This document shows positions 1 through 7,067 of a stretch of 9,786 nucleotides of DNA, in pieces; the stretch's first letter is position 1; every line of letters begins with the position of its first letter. The stretch comes from Mariprofundaceae bacterium (GTDB lineage Bacteria > Pseudomonadota > Zetaproteobacteria > Mariprofundales > Mariprofundaceae). The notes beneath the pieces are model-generated. The model worked only from the letters and a program-made list of their open reading frames with translations, ran no database searches and was not told the origin of the DNA. The position numbers and the translations under genes are program-made. Location: NCBI GenBank assembly GCA_030950865.1, contig JAUZQR010000138.1:1-9786 (forward strand), read 5' to 3'.

Positions 1-602
1 CAGCATCATCGTTAGAAGTGATGGTTCACCCACAAATCAATGCACCTTGGCGAGAAGCTGGGGCTGTAGTTGCAGGTCCTGGGTGGAGCAAAAAACACCA
101 TGCAATACTCGTTGATATTTTGGAAAGTGATCGGGTCACAGTGCTTGATGCAGAGGCATTGAACATGTTGACAGAGAGTGAAGCATTGTATGGGCTTGTA
201 AAATCCAGACGTGCATTAACAGTTTTAACACCTCATGCAGGAGAAGCGGCGCGTTTGTTAGAGAAATCATCTGCGGAAATTCAAAAAAACCGCCTTGTTT
301 CTGCTCTGGACTTGGCTGAAAAATATCAAGCATGGGTTGTGCTTAAAGGGGCGCAAACATTGATGGTCTCGCCCCAGAAAGAAGTTTGGCTGAACCCGTT
401 TGGCTCGATTAATCTGGCAACGGCTGGTACGGGGGATGTGCTAGCAGGTATGATTGGGGGCTTACTCGCCGCTGGAAAGAACCCTGATGTGGCTATCCCC
501 GCAGCAGTTGCTTTGCATGGTTTGGCTGGTGAACAAAGCGGCTGGCACCGAGCTGGTGAGTTGGAAGACTTGGTTGCAATTCAGGTTCAGCAGTTCAGAT
601 GA
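1..602 (+). CDS. nnrD: ADP-dependent (S)-NAD(P)H-hydrate dehydratase, 3' part (5' end outside window)
   Basis: This is the C-terminal part of the kinase-fold dehydratase that converts damaged NAD(P)HX back to NAD(P)H using ADP or ATP, a cytoplasmic metabolite-repair step. The reading frame is open to the left edge (first whole codon at base 3), and the residues before the first possible start already read like the family (SSLEVMVHP). The gene is therefore cut by the window rather than starting at the GTG at 18. Visible motifs are GPGW (75-86), VLDAEALNML, LTPHAGEAARLL, VVLKGA, and the nucleotide/active-site loop GTGDVLAG (from 426), whose Asp is the presumed catalytic base. In many bacteria this domain is fused behind the NnrE epimerase (YjeF type); whether that holds here cannot be seen. 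The stop is TGA at 600-602, and the gene converges on the tRNA-Leu gene. No frame damage is seen. Identification is firm at family level. Confidence 0.9.
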   Translation, partial: ASSLEVMVHPQINAPWREAGAVVAGPGWSKKHHAILVDILESDRVTVLDAEALNMLTESEALYGLVKSRRALTVLTPHAGEAARLLEKSSAEIQKNRLVSALDLAEKYQAWVVLKGAQTLMVSPQKEVWLNPFGSINLATAGTGDVLAGMIGGLLAAGKNPDVAIPAAVALHGLAGEQSGWHRAGELEDLVAIQVQQFR

Positions 603-632
603 ACTATTTTAATGTGTTGTGGCTAAAACATG

Positions 633-672
633 AAAGGCTCGGCAGAATGGCGACATTCGTAGCCAAGCCTTT
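633..672. terminator. Nested inverted repeat between convergent nnrD and tRNA-Leu, possible bidirectional terminator
   Basis: The outer arms 633-643 and 662-672 pair over 11 bases with one G-T wobble (AAAGGCTCGGC with GCCAAGCCTTT). Inside them, GAATG (645-649) and CATTC (654-658) form a second stem with loop GCGA. The position between two converging genes, and the A/T ends of the outer arms, suit a two-way terminator. The T tracts are short and interrupted on both strands, so termination efficiency is uncertain. Confidence 0.5.
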
Positions 673-691
673 GATTTAGAAAAGTAAAGCA

Positions 692-778
<87 letters not shown>

Positions 779-823
779 AGATGCAATCACACAAGTGCGA
801 TATGCCTTACTGCAAGGTCGCGC

Positions 824-851
824 ATCATAAAATGGAGTCAGTCTGTGTCAA
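824..851 (-). promoter_or_regulatory. Sigma70 promoter of tRNA-Leu with GC-rich discriminator
   Basis: Read on the minus strand, a perfect -35 box TTGACA (846-851) is followed by a 16-base spacer and a -10 box TATGAT (824-829, five of six consensus bases). The bases after the -10 are GCGCGACC, a GC-rich discriminator of the kind found in stable-RNA promoters under ppGpp/DksA control. Transcription should start near 816-818, about 40 bases before the mature tRNA. The -35 box overlaps codons 1-3 of the divergent rnr gene, so polymerase binding here and rnr translation initiation share DNA. The stringent control is inferred from sequence only. Confidence 0.75.
834..837 (+). promoter_or_regulatory. 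Ribosome binding site for rnr
   Basis: GGAG lies 7 bases before the GTG at 845 and supports that non-ATG codon as the rnr start. No in-frame ATG with a comparable Shine-Dalgarno sequence is seen nearby. Confidence 0.6.
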
Positions 852-3034
852 GAAATAACCAAGGAAAACGACCTTCTAGAAGCAATCATGGAGGCAAACC
901 ATCGGGCAAGCCTAAACACCGTGATTCGCGTGCTGAAACAGCATCTGAACGTGTTGAAAGTCCATGGGCAAAGGCTGAAAAACGCAAAAAAAGTGGCACA
1001 GAGCATACATCACGTAGCAAAGCTGGTCGTCGCAAGGCTTATGGGCGTGAGGAAGAAGGTAAATCGCGTGGTGATTCGCGTCCAAAAGGTCGAGCTGAAC
1101 CTCGTTCTGAACGTAGCCCTATGCGCCGCCATTCATCAGCTAAAGGTGAAGTGGTAAGCGGGATTGTTTCGGCGCACCCTGATGGTTTTGGTTTTGTAGA
1201 TGTTGTTGGGCGCGAGAAAGGCGTGTTTTTACCCCATGAAGAAATGCGTAGTTTGATGCATGGTGATACCGTGGAAGTGCGTGTGGTATTTAAGCGCGGA
1301 CGAGAGTCTGGCGAATATGTGCGAACCATCAAAGAAGCTGCGGCGATATTGGTTGGGCAGTTTAATATTGAAAACAGTATTGGTCTGGTGCAACCGCGCT
1401 CACGAAAAATTCCACAGGCGATTGTTATCAAACGTGACGATGCCAGTGGTGCGCATAGTGGCGATTGGGTGCGTGTGGAAGTGCAACGTGGCGAAACCCC
1501 GTTATGCGGTAAAATTTTGGAAGTCTTGGGTAGTGATTTAACGCCCGAACGCTTGATTGACTTGGTGGTCGCAGAGCAAGGTCTATCGGAGTCATTTCCC
1601 GCTGCTGTTGAGCAAGAAGCGGCTGGTTTTTCCGATGAAGTCTTGGAGTCTGATTATAAGGGCCGAATGGATTTAACACACTTGCCATTTGTAACGATTG
1701 ATGGCGAAGATGCTCGTGACTTTGATGATGCTGTGTGTGTGATTCCGCGTGGTGAAGGTTTTGAAGCATGGGTGGCGATTGCCGATGTGGCGCATTATGT
1801 GAAGCCTAAATCAGCATTGGATGAAGAAGCACTGGAGCGTGGGAATTCATTTTATTTTCCAGATCGGGTGATTCCGATGTTGCCTGAAAAGCTTTCCAAT
1901 GGTCTTTGCTCGCTTAATCCAAAAGTAAAACGTTTGGCAATGGTGGCACGCATGCGTTTTGATGCTAATGGTAAACGTCGTTCATCACGCATGTATGAAG
2001 CAGTAATTTATTCACATGCACGTTTAACCTATACGCAAGTTGCCAATTGGCTGGAAGATGGCGACCGCAAGGCTGTTGTAGGTGTGAAAATTCGCCCGAT
2101 GTTGGAAGATGCGGCGCGTTTGTTTCATGTTTTGGAGCGTTGTCGTGAAATTCGCGGTGCGCTGGACTTGGATTTACCTGAAACACGCCCTGTGCTTAAA
2201 GATAATGAAGTGCTGGGTATGGCAGCGCAACCACGCAATATTGCGCATAAACTGATTGAAGAATTGATGCTCGCAGCCAATACAGCCGTGGCGGAATATT
2301 TGGAAGGCAAAGAGTGCGCATTGCTTTACCGTGTGCATCCTGCGCCAGAGCGCGAATCAATTGATAAACTCAATGAATTCCTTGCACCATTGGATTTGAA
2401 TATCAAGCAGCATCCCAAGTACGATGTGCGTCCAAGTTATGTGCAAAGCGTATTGGAAAAATCCGAAGGCAAACCTTACTCACATGTTTTGCACCGTTTG
2501 ATTTTGCGCTCTATGCAACAAGCAAAATATACCACCAACAATGACGGGCATTTCGGTTTGGCATATAAATCTTACGGGCATTTCACCAGTCCGATTCGCC
2601 GTTATGCAGATTTAACAGTACATCGCCGCTTAAAAGCTTTGTTGCAAGGCGAAAATCCAGACAGTGTGCAACCAGCCAAAGAGCTTGAAGCGATTGGTTT
2701 GCATGTGTCCGTTCAAGAGCGCAAACAACAACGTGGAGAATGGGACACACAAGCGATGTTGGCGGCGTTGTATCATGGCAAAGATATTGGCAAAAGCATG
2801 AAGGCTCGCATTTCAGGCTTGAGTAAACGCCGTGTATTCCTCGAACTGGAAGACTCATTGGCAGAAGCTTCGATGTCTGTGGATGATTTGGGCGGCATGT
2901 TTACCCATGATGAAGTGCATCATAGGTTGGTGGCGCGTCATGGTGGGCAGGTGTTGAGTTTGGGTGATGAAGTGACCGTTGAACTGGACTCGACGGATCC
3001 CGTACGTGGCATGATTCAGGTTCATTTGCTATAG
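845..3034 (+). CDS. rnr: Ribonuclease R (3'-5' exoribonuclease, RNB family)
   Basis: This is a processive hydrolytic 3'-5' exoribonuclease that degrades structured RNA, acting in mRNA decay, rRNA/tRNA quality control and trans-translation. The protein has 729 residues. Residues 1 to about 100 are a low-complexity basic tail rich in Lys, Arg, Ser and Gly. A cold-shock domain starts near 103 (GIVSAHPDGFGFV). The RNB domain carries TIDGEDARDFDDA at 284-296, giving the metal-binding aspartates D286, D292, D294 and D295, and the motif GHFTSPIRRYADL at 578-590. An S1 domain occupies about 647 to the end. E. coli RNase R is longer (813 residues), with a helix-turn-helix N-terminus and a basic C-terminal tail. 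Here neither is seen: the basic segment is at the N-terminus and the chain stops right after S1. The RNB/CSD order also fits RNase II, but the length and basic tail favour RNase R. GTG start, with a receiver gene 7 bases downstream. Confidence 0.93.
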   Translation: MSRNNQGKRPSRSNHGGKPSGKPKHRDSRAETASERVESPWAKAEKRKKSGTEHTSRSKAGRRKAYGREEEGKSRGDSRPKGRAEPRSERSPMRRHSSAKGEVVSGIVSAHPDGFGFVDVVGREKGVFLPHEEMRSLMHGDTVEVRVVFKRGRESGEYVRTIKEAAAILVGQFNIENSIGLVQPRSRKIPQAIVIKRDDASGAHSGDWVRVEVQRGETPLCGKILEVLGSDLTPERLIDLVVAEQGLSESFPAAVEQEAAGFSDEVLESDYKGRMDLTHLPFVTIDGEDARDFDDAVCVIPRGEGFEAWVAIADVAHYVKPKSALDEEALERGNSFYFPDRVIPMLPEKLSNGLCSLNPKVKRLAMVARMRFDANGKRRSSRMYEAVIYSHARLTYTQVANWLEDGDRKAVVGVKIRPMLEDAARLFHVLERCREIRGALDLDLPETRPVLKDNEVLGMAAQPRNIAHKLIEELMLAANTAVAEYLEGKECALLYRVHPAPERESIDKLNEFLAPLDLNIKQHPKYDVRPSYVQSVLEKSEGKPYSHVLHRLILRSMQQAKYTTNNDGHFGLAYKSYGHFTSPIRRYADLTVHRRLKALLQGENPDSVQPAKELEAIGLHVSVQERKQQRGEWDTQAMLAALYHGKDIGKSMKARISGLSKRRVFLELEDSLAEASMSVDDLGGMFTHDEVHHRLVARHGGQVLSLGDEVTVELDSTDPVRGMIQVHLL

Positions 3035-3041
3035 TCATAGC

Positions 3042-3455
3042 ATGATGAAAAATAAAGATGTATGGCGTATTTTATTGGCAGAGGATGACCTTATTAGTCA
3101 GCGCGTTGCGATGAAACGCCTTGAGAAGTCAGGCTTTCAGCCAGAGCTTGCCAAAGATGGTACAGAGGCATGGAACATGTTTCTAAACAATCATTATGAC
3201 CTTGTTTTGATGGACTTACGCATGCCAGGCATGGACGGTTTATCGCTAGCACGAAAAATTCGTTCTTATGAAGAAAAAACAACAGAGCATTATACACACA
3301 TTATTGGGCTGAGTGCGCATGCTTTGGAAGATATGCAACAAGAGTGCCTCGATGCGGGCATGGACATGTTCTTAACCAAACCTATTGAGCCTGAAAGCAT
3401 TATTGCCCATGTGCAACGGATGCTTGAAAAATCTGATGAGGCAAAGCCTATTTAA
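3042..3455 (+). CDS. Single-domain response regulator (CheY-like receiver)
   Basis: The 137-residue protein is a lone receiver domain with no output domain. Key residues are all present: acidic pair E14/D15 (ILLAEDD), phospho-acceptor D58 in LVLMDLRMPGMDG, switch Ser S91 in GLSAHA, and K113 in FLTKPI. The C-terminal half (LSAHALEDMQQECLDAGMDMFLTKPI, residues 90-115) resembles receivers from hybrid histidine kinases and multistep phosphorelays more than flagellar CheY. It begins 7 bases after the rnr stop with no good Shine-Dalgarno sequence, so translation probably depends on rnr readthrough or re-initiation. The start may be the ATG at 3042 or the next one at 3045. No kinase or phosphotransfer gene is in the window, so the partner and target are unknown. 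Confidence 0.9.
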   Translation: MMKNKDVWRILLAEDDLISQRVAMKRLEKSGFQPELAKDGTEAWNMFLNNHYDLVLMDLRMPGMDGLSLARKIRSYEEKTTEHYTHIIGLSAHALEDMQQECLDAGMDMFLTKPIEPESIIAHVQRMLEKSDEAKPI

Positions 3456-3540
3456 AGCAGGTTCTGTGTTTCTACTGATGTAGTTTTTGTTGCAATCAAC
3501 ATGGCAATCCTACTTTTATTCTATTCACATAAACCTGCTT
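3455..3540. repeat. 86-base inverted repeat with internal hairpins after the receiver gene
   Basis: Perfect 9-base arms AAGCAGGTT (3455-3463) and AACCTGCTT (3532-3540) enclose 68 bases. Inside are two smaller hairpins, CTAC-TGAT-GTAG (3472-3483) and TGTTG-CAAT-CAACA (3488-3501). Together they could form a branched structure closed by the outer stem. The left arm begins on the last base of the receiver stop codon. No T tract follows, so it is not a classic terminator. An mRNA 3' structure, a small RNA or a miniature mobile element are all possible. Confidence 0.45.
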
Positions 3541-3612
3541 GCCCATCATGACACATGAGCCTTATGTAGAGGCTCCTCAAAAAGTCTTGCGCATGACTTT
3601 ATGCTCATTTGA

Positions 3613-3640
3613 ACCACAGAGAACACAGAGAAACACAGAG
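3613..3640. repeat. Three tandem CACAGAG units
   Basis: CACAGAG occurs at 3615-3621, 3624-3630 and 3634-3640, separated by AA or AAA, giving a 9- then 10-base period (ACCACAGAG AACACAGAG AAACACAGAG). From memory, very similar AACCACAGAGAACACAGAG strings recur between genes in many unrelated bacterial genomes, which suggests a dispersed intergenic repeat. The array is too short and its spacers too small for a CRISPR. Confidence 0.6.
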
Positions 3641-3665
3641 TTTTGTGCTATTTTCAGCCATGGAA

Positions 3666-3683
3666 GTGAGGCTTTAGCCTCGC
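3666..3683. repeat. Short palindrome, REP-like
   Basis: GAGGC-TTTA-GCCTC (3668-3681) forms a 5-base stem with a 4-base loop. A wobble pair and one more G-C pair extend it to 3666-3683. It follows the CACAGAG repeat closely and may belong to the same dispersed intergenic element. Confidence 0.45.
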
Positions 3684-3695
3684 CCCTCTAAAACC

Positions 3696-3739
3696 AAGTG
3701 CAGGGGCTTGGCTTGATTTCTGGCAAAACCCTTGCACTT
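3696..3739. repeat. 11-base-pair hairpin with 22-base loop
   Basis: AAGTGCAGGGG (3696-3706) pairs with CCCTTGCACTT (3729-3739) over 11 positions, with one G-T wobble. A smaller competing stem, CCAAG (3694-3698) with CTTGG (3707-3711), overlaps its left arm, so two mutually exclusive folds exist. No T run follows on either strand. Confidence 0.5.
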
Positions 3740-3835
3740 AGCATGATATATAAAGTTAATTTCATCTTTTATATTAAATAGTTGTGACCTTTTGAGTTTA
3801 ATCTATGTATGAGTACGTTTTGAGTAAGCTCTAGC

Positions 3836-4294
3836 TTAGTTCTTGCCAGAACTACCAAACCCACCTTCGCCACGTTCGGTTTCATTCAAAGTCTCTACAC
3901 ATTGAAAATCGGCTTGCACAAACGGTGCGATAATCATTTGCGCAATGCGGTCACCACGCTGAACAGTAAATGCTTCTTTGCCATGATTAATCAGTATCAC
4001 ACCAATTTCTCCACGATAATCCGCATCAATCGTACCTGGGCTATTTAATACCGTGACACCATGCTTGAGCGCCAAACCAGAGCGAGGTCGAATCTGTGCT
4101 TCAAAATTATCTGGTAGTGCCATGGCAAAACCTATTTTAATCAATGCCTTCTCACCCGCTTCAATGATGACATCCTCTGCAATGGCGGCACGTAAATCTG
4201 CGCCAGCAGCATGGGTGGTAGCATAAAAAGGTAAATCAATACCTTCACCATGCGGAAGTTTTTGAATTTTAACACAGGTATTTTGACCACTCAT
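3836..4294 (-). CDS. dut: Deoxyuridine 5'-triphosphate nucleotidohydrolase (dUTPase)
   Basis: This enzyme hydrolyses dUTP to dUMP and diphosphate, keeping uracil out of DNA and supplying dUMP for thymidylate synthesis. It is a homotrimer in this family. The 152 residues match the usual bacterial length, and all five motifs are visible: AGADLRA (30-36), [11 protein letters not shown] (69-79), [10 protein letters not shown] (87-96) with catalytic Asp D90 and the uracil-stacking Tyr Y93, [10 protein letters not shown] (113-122), and the C-terminal lid [10 protein letters not shown] (141-150). The start ATG overlaps the coaBC stop in an ATGA (4-base overlap), so the two are translationally coupled. 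The coaBC-dut pairing is also common in proteobacteria, which supports both calls. Confidence 0.97.
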   Translation of the reverse strand: MSGQNTCVKIQKLPHGEGIDLPFYATTHAAGADLRAAIAEDVIIEAGEKALIKIGFAMALPDNFEAQIRPRSGLALKHGVTVLNSPGTIDADYRGEIGVILINHGKEAFTVQRGDRIAQMIIAPFVQADFQCVETLNETERGEGGFGSSGKN

Positions 4295-5484
4295 GGCTTT
4301 AGCTCCATTACTTTTTTGATAATTTCTTGTGAAAATTGCATTTTATTGCATTTTTCTATGCTTTCTTCATTTATCCCATTTTCACGATTGTCAATCCACC
4401 AGCCAGAAGCGCTGTCTGAATCCATATTATTCACGTCATTGGCAACAATGGCATCCACACCCTTTCGCTCCAACTTCGCCTTAGCATACTCGATATGTTT
4501 TTCACTTTCGGCGGCAAATGCGATGACTTTTTTCGGCCTATGTTCCATGCCTGCAATAGATGCAACAATATCCGTATTGGCAGCAAGTTGAACATTTAAC
4601 TGCTGTGTATCACCACGTTTAATCTTTTGCTCCGACACCTCAGAAAAACGAAAATCACTCACTGCTGCTGTGCCAATAAACACATCCGCACCTTGAGCTA
4701 CTTGCACGCAAGCTTGCAACATTTCATCACCCGTTTGCACATCCACACGCTGAACATCACAACCCAAGTTCGGCGTTCCAACACCTGCAATCAGGGTAAC
4801 ACTCGCCCCCATTGCCGAAGCATACTGCGCCAACCTTGCCCCTAATGTTCCCGATGCTCGATTCGTTAATACCCGCACTGCATCCCAAGGCTCAATCGTT
4901 GGCCCTGCATTAATCACCCAATGCTGACCTTGCAAGGACTGTGGCAATAACAATGGCAAGATGGCATCCGCGAGTGCTTGTGGTTCTGGCAAACGCCCTA
5001 TGCCCTGCTCACCACATGCCAAAGCCCCACTTCTAGGGTCAATCACGCTAAAACCATCATCTTTTAATGTGTGCAGATTGCGCTGCGTTGCTGCTGATTC
5101 CCACATGGATGAATTCATGGCAGGAGCCAACAATACAGGCGCGTCACACACTTGCATCATGGTGGTGAGTAAATCATCAGCTATGCCATGTGCCAACTTG
5201 GCAAGCAGATTACTCGTTGCAGGTGCAATAAGCACAGCATCCGCCCAACGCGCCAATTCAATATGCCCCATCGCACGTTCGGATGTTAAATCAAACAAAT
5301 CCGTATGCACTGCTTCACCCGTTAAAGCTTCAAAGGTTAGTGGAGTGACAAATTCACAAGCAGATTGTGTCATCACACAACGTACATTCGCCCCTTGTTT
5401 GATGAGTAATCGTGCCAATTCTGCCATCCGATATACTGCGATACCGCCGCCGATACCCAGCAGAATATTTTTATCTTGAAACAT
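4291..5484 (-). CDS. coaBC: Bifunctional phosphopantothenoylcysteine decarboxylase / phosphopantothenate-cysteine ligase
   Basis: CoaB joins 4'-phosphopantothenate to cysteine using CTP, and CoaC, an FMN enzyme, decarboxylates the product to 4'-phosphopantetheine for coenzyme A. The CoaC half (about 1-180) shows [10 protein letters not shown] near the start, catalytic His H74 in [10 protein letters not shown], the PAMNSSMW motif (121-128) and Cys C157 in ACGEQGIGR. The CoaB half (about 186-397) shows NAGPTIEP, R204 and N208 in VRVLTN, AAVSDF (273-278) and the catalytic Lys K289 in QKIKR. The family usually has GPTREP; here Arg is Ile. I chose the ATG at 5484 (397 residues) because the protein then starts at MFQDKNILL like its relatives and lies 7 bases after the bcp stop. 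A longer frame starting at 5535 would overlap bcp. AAGG lies 11 bases before the start. Confidence 0.95.
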   Translation of the reverse strand: MFQDKNILLGIGGGIAVYRMAELARLLIKQGANVRCVMTQSACEFVTPLTFEALTGEAVHTDLFDLTSERAMGHIELARWADAVLIAPATSNLLAKLAHGIADDLLTTMMQVCDAPVLLAPAMNSSMWESAATQRNLHTLKDDGFSVIDPRSGALACGEQGIGRLPEPQALADAILPLLLPQSLQGQHWVINAGPTIEPWDAVRVLTNRASGTLGARLAQYASAMGASVTLIAGVGTPNLGCDVQRVDVQTGDEMLQACVQVAQGADVFIGTAAVSDFRFSEVSEQKIKRGDTQQLNVQLAANTDIVASIAGMEHRPKKVIAFAAESEKHIEYAKAKLERKGVDAIVANDVNNMDSDSASGWWIDNRENGINEESIEKCNKMQFSQEIIKKVMELKP

Positions 5485-5491
5485 AGTTAAA

Positions 5492-5971
5492 TCAGCCTTG
5501 CAATCCTTTGAGGGTTTCCAATACGCTTGCAACATGCTCTTTCACGCGCACTTTGCGCCATTCATGCGCGACTTTCCCATCAGGGTTAATAATAAAGGTT
5601 GAGCGTTCAATGCCCATATATTCTTTGCCATAATTCTTTTTCAAACGCCACACATCAAAAGCCTTGCAGAGCGCTTCTTCAGCGTCTGAAATCAAAGGAA
5701 AATTTAGGTCTTGTTTGGCTGTGAAGTTGCCATGCGATTTCAATGAATCACGGCTCACACCAACAATTTTGGCATTTGCCGCACTAAAATCAGCTAACGC
5801 ATCACGAAATTCACATGACTCTGTGGTGCAGCCAGGCGTGCTGTCTTTGGGATAAAAATACACAATCACCCAATGCCCACGGTAATCCGATAGCTTTAAC
5901 TCACCTTCTGGAAAAATCGGCAGGGAAATATCGGGGGCATTGTCACCTACATTCAACTGGTAATCGCTCAT
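5492..5971 (-). CDS. bcp: Thiol peroxidase, BCP/PrxQ-type peroxiredoxin
   Basis: This cytoplasmic peroxiredoxin reduces hydrogen peroxide and organic hydroperoxides with electrons from thioredoxin. The 159-residue protein has the motif [19 protein letters not shown], with peroxidatic Cys C48 and a resolving Cys C53 five residues later, the atypical two-cysteine PrxQ arrangement. The thioredoxin fold is complete from [13 protein letters not shown] to the C-terminal helix. AAGGAG (5978-5983) lies 7 bases before the ATG and fixes the start. It is the first gene of the bcp-coaBC-dut operon. ispH diverges from it across only 53 bases, so promoter elements for bcp may lie inside the 5' end of ispH. 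Confidence 0.96.
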   Translation of the reverse strand: MSDYQLNVGDNAPDISLPIFPEGELKLSDYRGHWVIVYFYPKDSTPGCTTESCEFRDALADFSAANAKIVGVSRDSLKSHGNFTAKQDLNFPLISDAEEALCKAFDVWRLKKNYGKEYMGIERSTFIINPDGKVAHEWRKVRVKEHVASVLETLKGLQG

Positions 5972-6011
5972 TGCTTGCTCCTTTGTTAGTCTCGGCGGCA
6001 GAAAATAACGT

Positions 6012-6017
6012 AAAAGG
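6012..6017 (+). promoter_or_regulatory. Ribosome binding site that fixes the ispH start
   Basis: AAAAGG lies 7 bases before the ATG at 6025. The reading frame stays open upstream to 5815 inside the opposite-strand bcp gene, so this site, together with the match of the protein to IspH from there on, decides the start. Confidence 0.65.
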
Positions 6018-6024
6018 TCATCTT

Positions 6025-6978
6025 ATGCAGCAACAAAAGCTTTCTTTTCAACCCAAATCTGTTTTTTTAGCTGAACCTCGCGGTTTTTGTGCAGGTGTGG
6101 ATCGTGCCATTGAAATCGTTGAACGTGCGATTAAGGTCTATGGAGCACCTGTTTATGTGCGCCATGAAATTGTGCATAATCGTTATGTCGTTGAAGATTT
6201 AAAAGCCAAAGGTGCGGTATTTATTAAGGAAGTTGCCGATGCTCCTGATGGTTCATTGCTTATCTTTTCTGCACATGGTGTGAGCAAGGCAGTGCAAGCA
6301 TCTGCAAAAACACGCGACTTACGTGTGCTTGATGCAACCTGTCCATTGGTGACCAAGGTACACTTGGAATTACTCCGCCATTATGAACGCGGCGATCAAG
6401 TGATTCTCATTGGTCATGCAGGACATCCCGAAGTTGAAGGCACTATGGGGCAAGCACCTGCAGACGCTGTTTTGCTTGTGTCCGAACCTGAAGATGTACC
6501 AAGCTTGAATGTAAAAGATGCAAACAAGCTTGCTTTTGTTACACAAACCACACTAAGCGTGGATGATACTGCGGATGTGATTGATGCACTGCGCAAGCAT
6601 TTTCCCAATATTCAAGGTCCCAAACGTGAAGATATTTGCTATGCCACCAGCAACCGCCAAACAGCGGTGAAAGATTTGGCTGAAAAAAGTGATTTAATTT
6701 TGGTGATTGGCTCAAAAAATTCATCCAATAGCAATCGGCTGTGCGAAGTCTCCAAACGCTGTGGAACACCTGCACATCTGATTGATGGCGTGGATGATAT
6801 TGATGCTTCTTGGCTGCAAGGAAAAGAGCATATCGGCATCACTGCAGGTGCATCTGCTCCCGAAGTGTTGGTACAACAAGTCATTGATTTCCTAAATCAG
6901 TCTGGAGCGTCGGTGATTCCCCTCAAAACAGTCGAAGAAAACATTACTTTTAGCCTACCCAGTGCATTGCGCGATTAA
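6025..6978 (+). CDS. ispH: 4-hydroxy-3-methylbut-2-enyl diphosphate reductase
   Basis: This is the last enzyme of the MEP pathway. It reductively dehydrates HMBPP to isopentenyl and dimethylallyl diphosphate on a [4Fe-4S] cluster, with electrons from ferredoxin or flavodoxin. The protein has 317 residues. The three cluster cysteines are C22 ([12 protein letters not shown]), C106 (DATCPLV) and C205 (ICYATSNRQ). Substrate-binding residues are also present: H51 (HEIVHNRYV), H84 (SAHGVS), H134 and catalytic E136 ([11 protein letters not shown]), T175 or T176 (FVTQTTLS), the SSNSNR loop (233-238) and ITAGASAPE near the end. The length matches the family. An upstream extension of the frame to 5815 is rejected as antisense to bcp. 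It ends before a strong bidirectional terminator shared with dksA. Confidence 0.97.
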   Translation: MQQQKLSFQPKSVFLAEPRGFCAGVDRAIEIVERAIKVYGAPVYVRHEIVHNRYVVEDLKAKGAVFIKEVADAPDGSLLIFSAHGVSKAVQASAKTRDLRVLDATCPLVTKVHLELLRHYERGDQVILIGHAGHPEVEGTMGQAPADAVLLVSEPEDVPSLNVKDANKLAFVTQTTLSVDDTADVIDALRKHFPNIQGPKREDICYATSNRQTAVKDLAEKSDLILVIGSKNSSNSNRLCEVSKRCGTPAHLIDGVDDIDASWLQGKEHIGITAGASAPEVLVQQVIDFLNQSGASVIPLKTVEENITFSLPSALRD

Positions 6979-7002
6979 CGGTACAACAGCGTAAGACTCA
7001 AC

Positions 7003-7043
7003 AAAAAAGGCAGGCTGTTGAATATTCAACAGCCTGCCTTTTT
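7003..7043. terminator. Bidirectional intrinsic terminator between ispH and dksA
   Basis: A perfect 30-base palindrome (7009-7038, arms beginning GGCAGGCTGTTGA) is flanked by an A6 run on the left (7003-7008) and a T5 run on the right (7039-7043). It is therefore a well-formed rho-independent terminator on both strands. It sits 24 bases after the ispH stop and 24 bases beyond the dksA stop, serving both converging genes. Confidence 0.95.
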
Positions 7044-7067
7044 AATATCCAAATGCGCTAGTGCATA

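Larger units (their letters stand above)
3456..3835. other. Gene-free 380-base stretch dense in short inverted repeats
   Basis: No credible coding frame is seen between the convergent receiver gene and dut. The stretch holds the inverted repeat at 3455-3540, hairpins GAGCCT/AGGCTC (3557-3575) and AAAGTC/GACTTT (3581-3600), a CACAGAG triplet (3613-3640), a palindrome (3666-3683), a long hairpin (3696-3739), and an AT-rich imperfect repeat ATATAAAG/CTTTTATAT (3748-3774). The last of these could help end dut transcription on the minus strand but has no GC-rich stem. No well-formed intrinsic terminator is visible for either flanking gene. Confidence 0.6.

Noticed and set aside
18..20. GTG at 18 as the nnrD start
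   Set aside because: The frame is open to the window edge and the residues before it already match the family, so the gene is simply cut.
828..833. TAAAAT as the rnr -10 box
   Set aside because: It would start the transcript only a few bases before the GTG and remove the ribosome binding site, and no good -35 fits.
3613..3640. CRISPR array
   Set aside because: The repeat units are 7 bases with 2-3 base spacers and no cas genes are near.
3825..3840. TAAGCT/AGCTTA palindrome at the dut stop as a terminator
   Set aside because: The stem is short, the loop is only 2-4 bases, it includes the stop codon and lacks a T tract.
5485..5535. Longer coaBC start giving a 414-residue protein
   Set aside because: The extra 17 residues overlap bcp, do not resemble the family N-terminus, and an ATG 7 bases after the bcp stop fits better.
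5815..6024. Upstream extension of ispH to 387 residues
   Set aside because: It is antisense to bcp, and IspH homology begins after the ATG at 6025, which has a good ribosome binding site.
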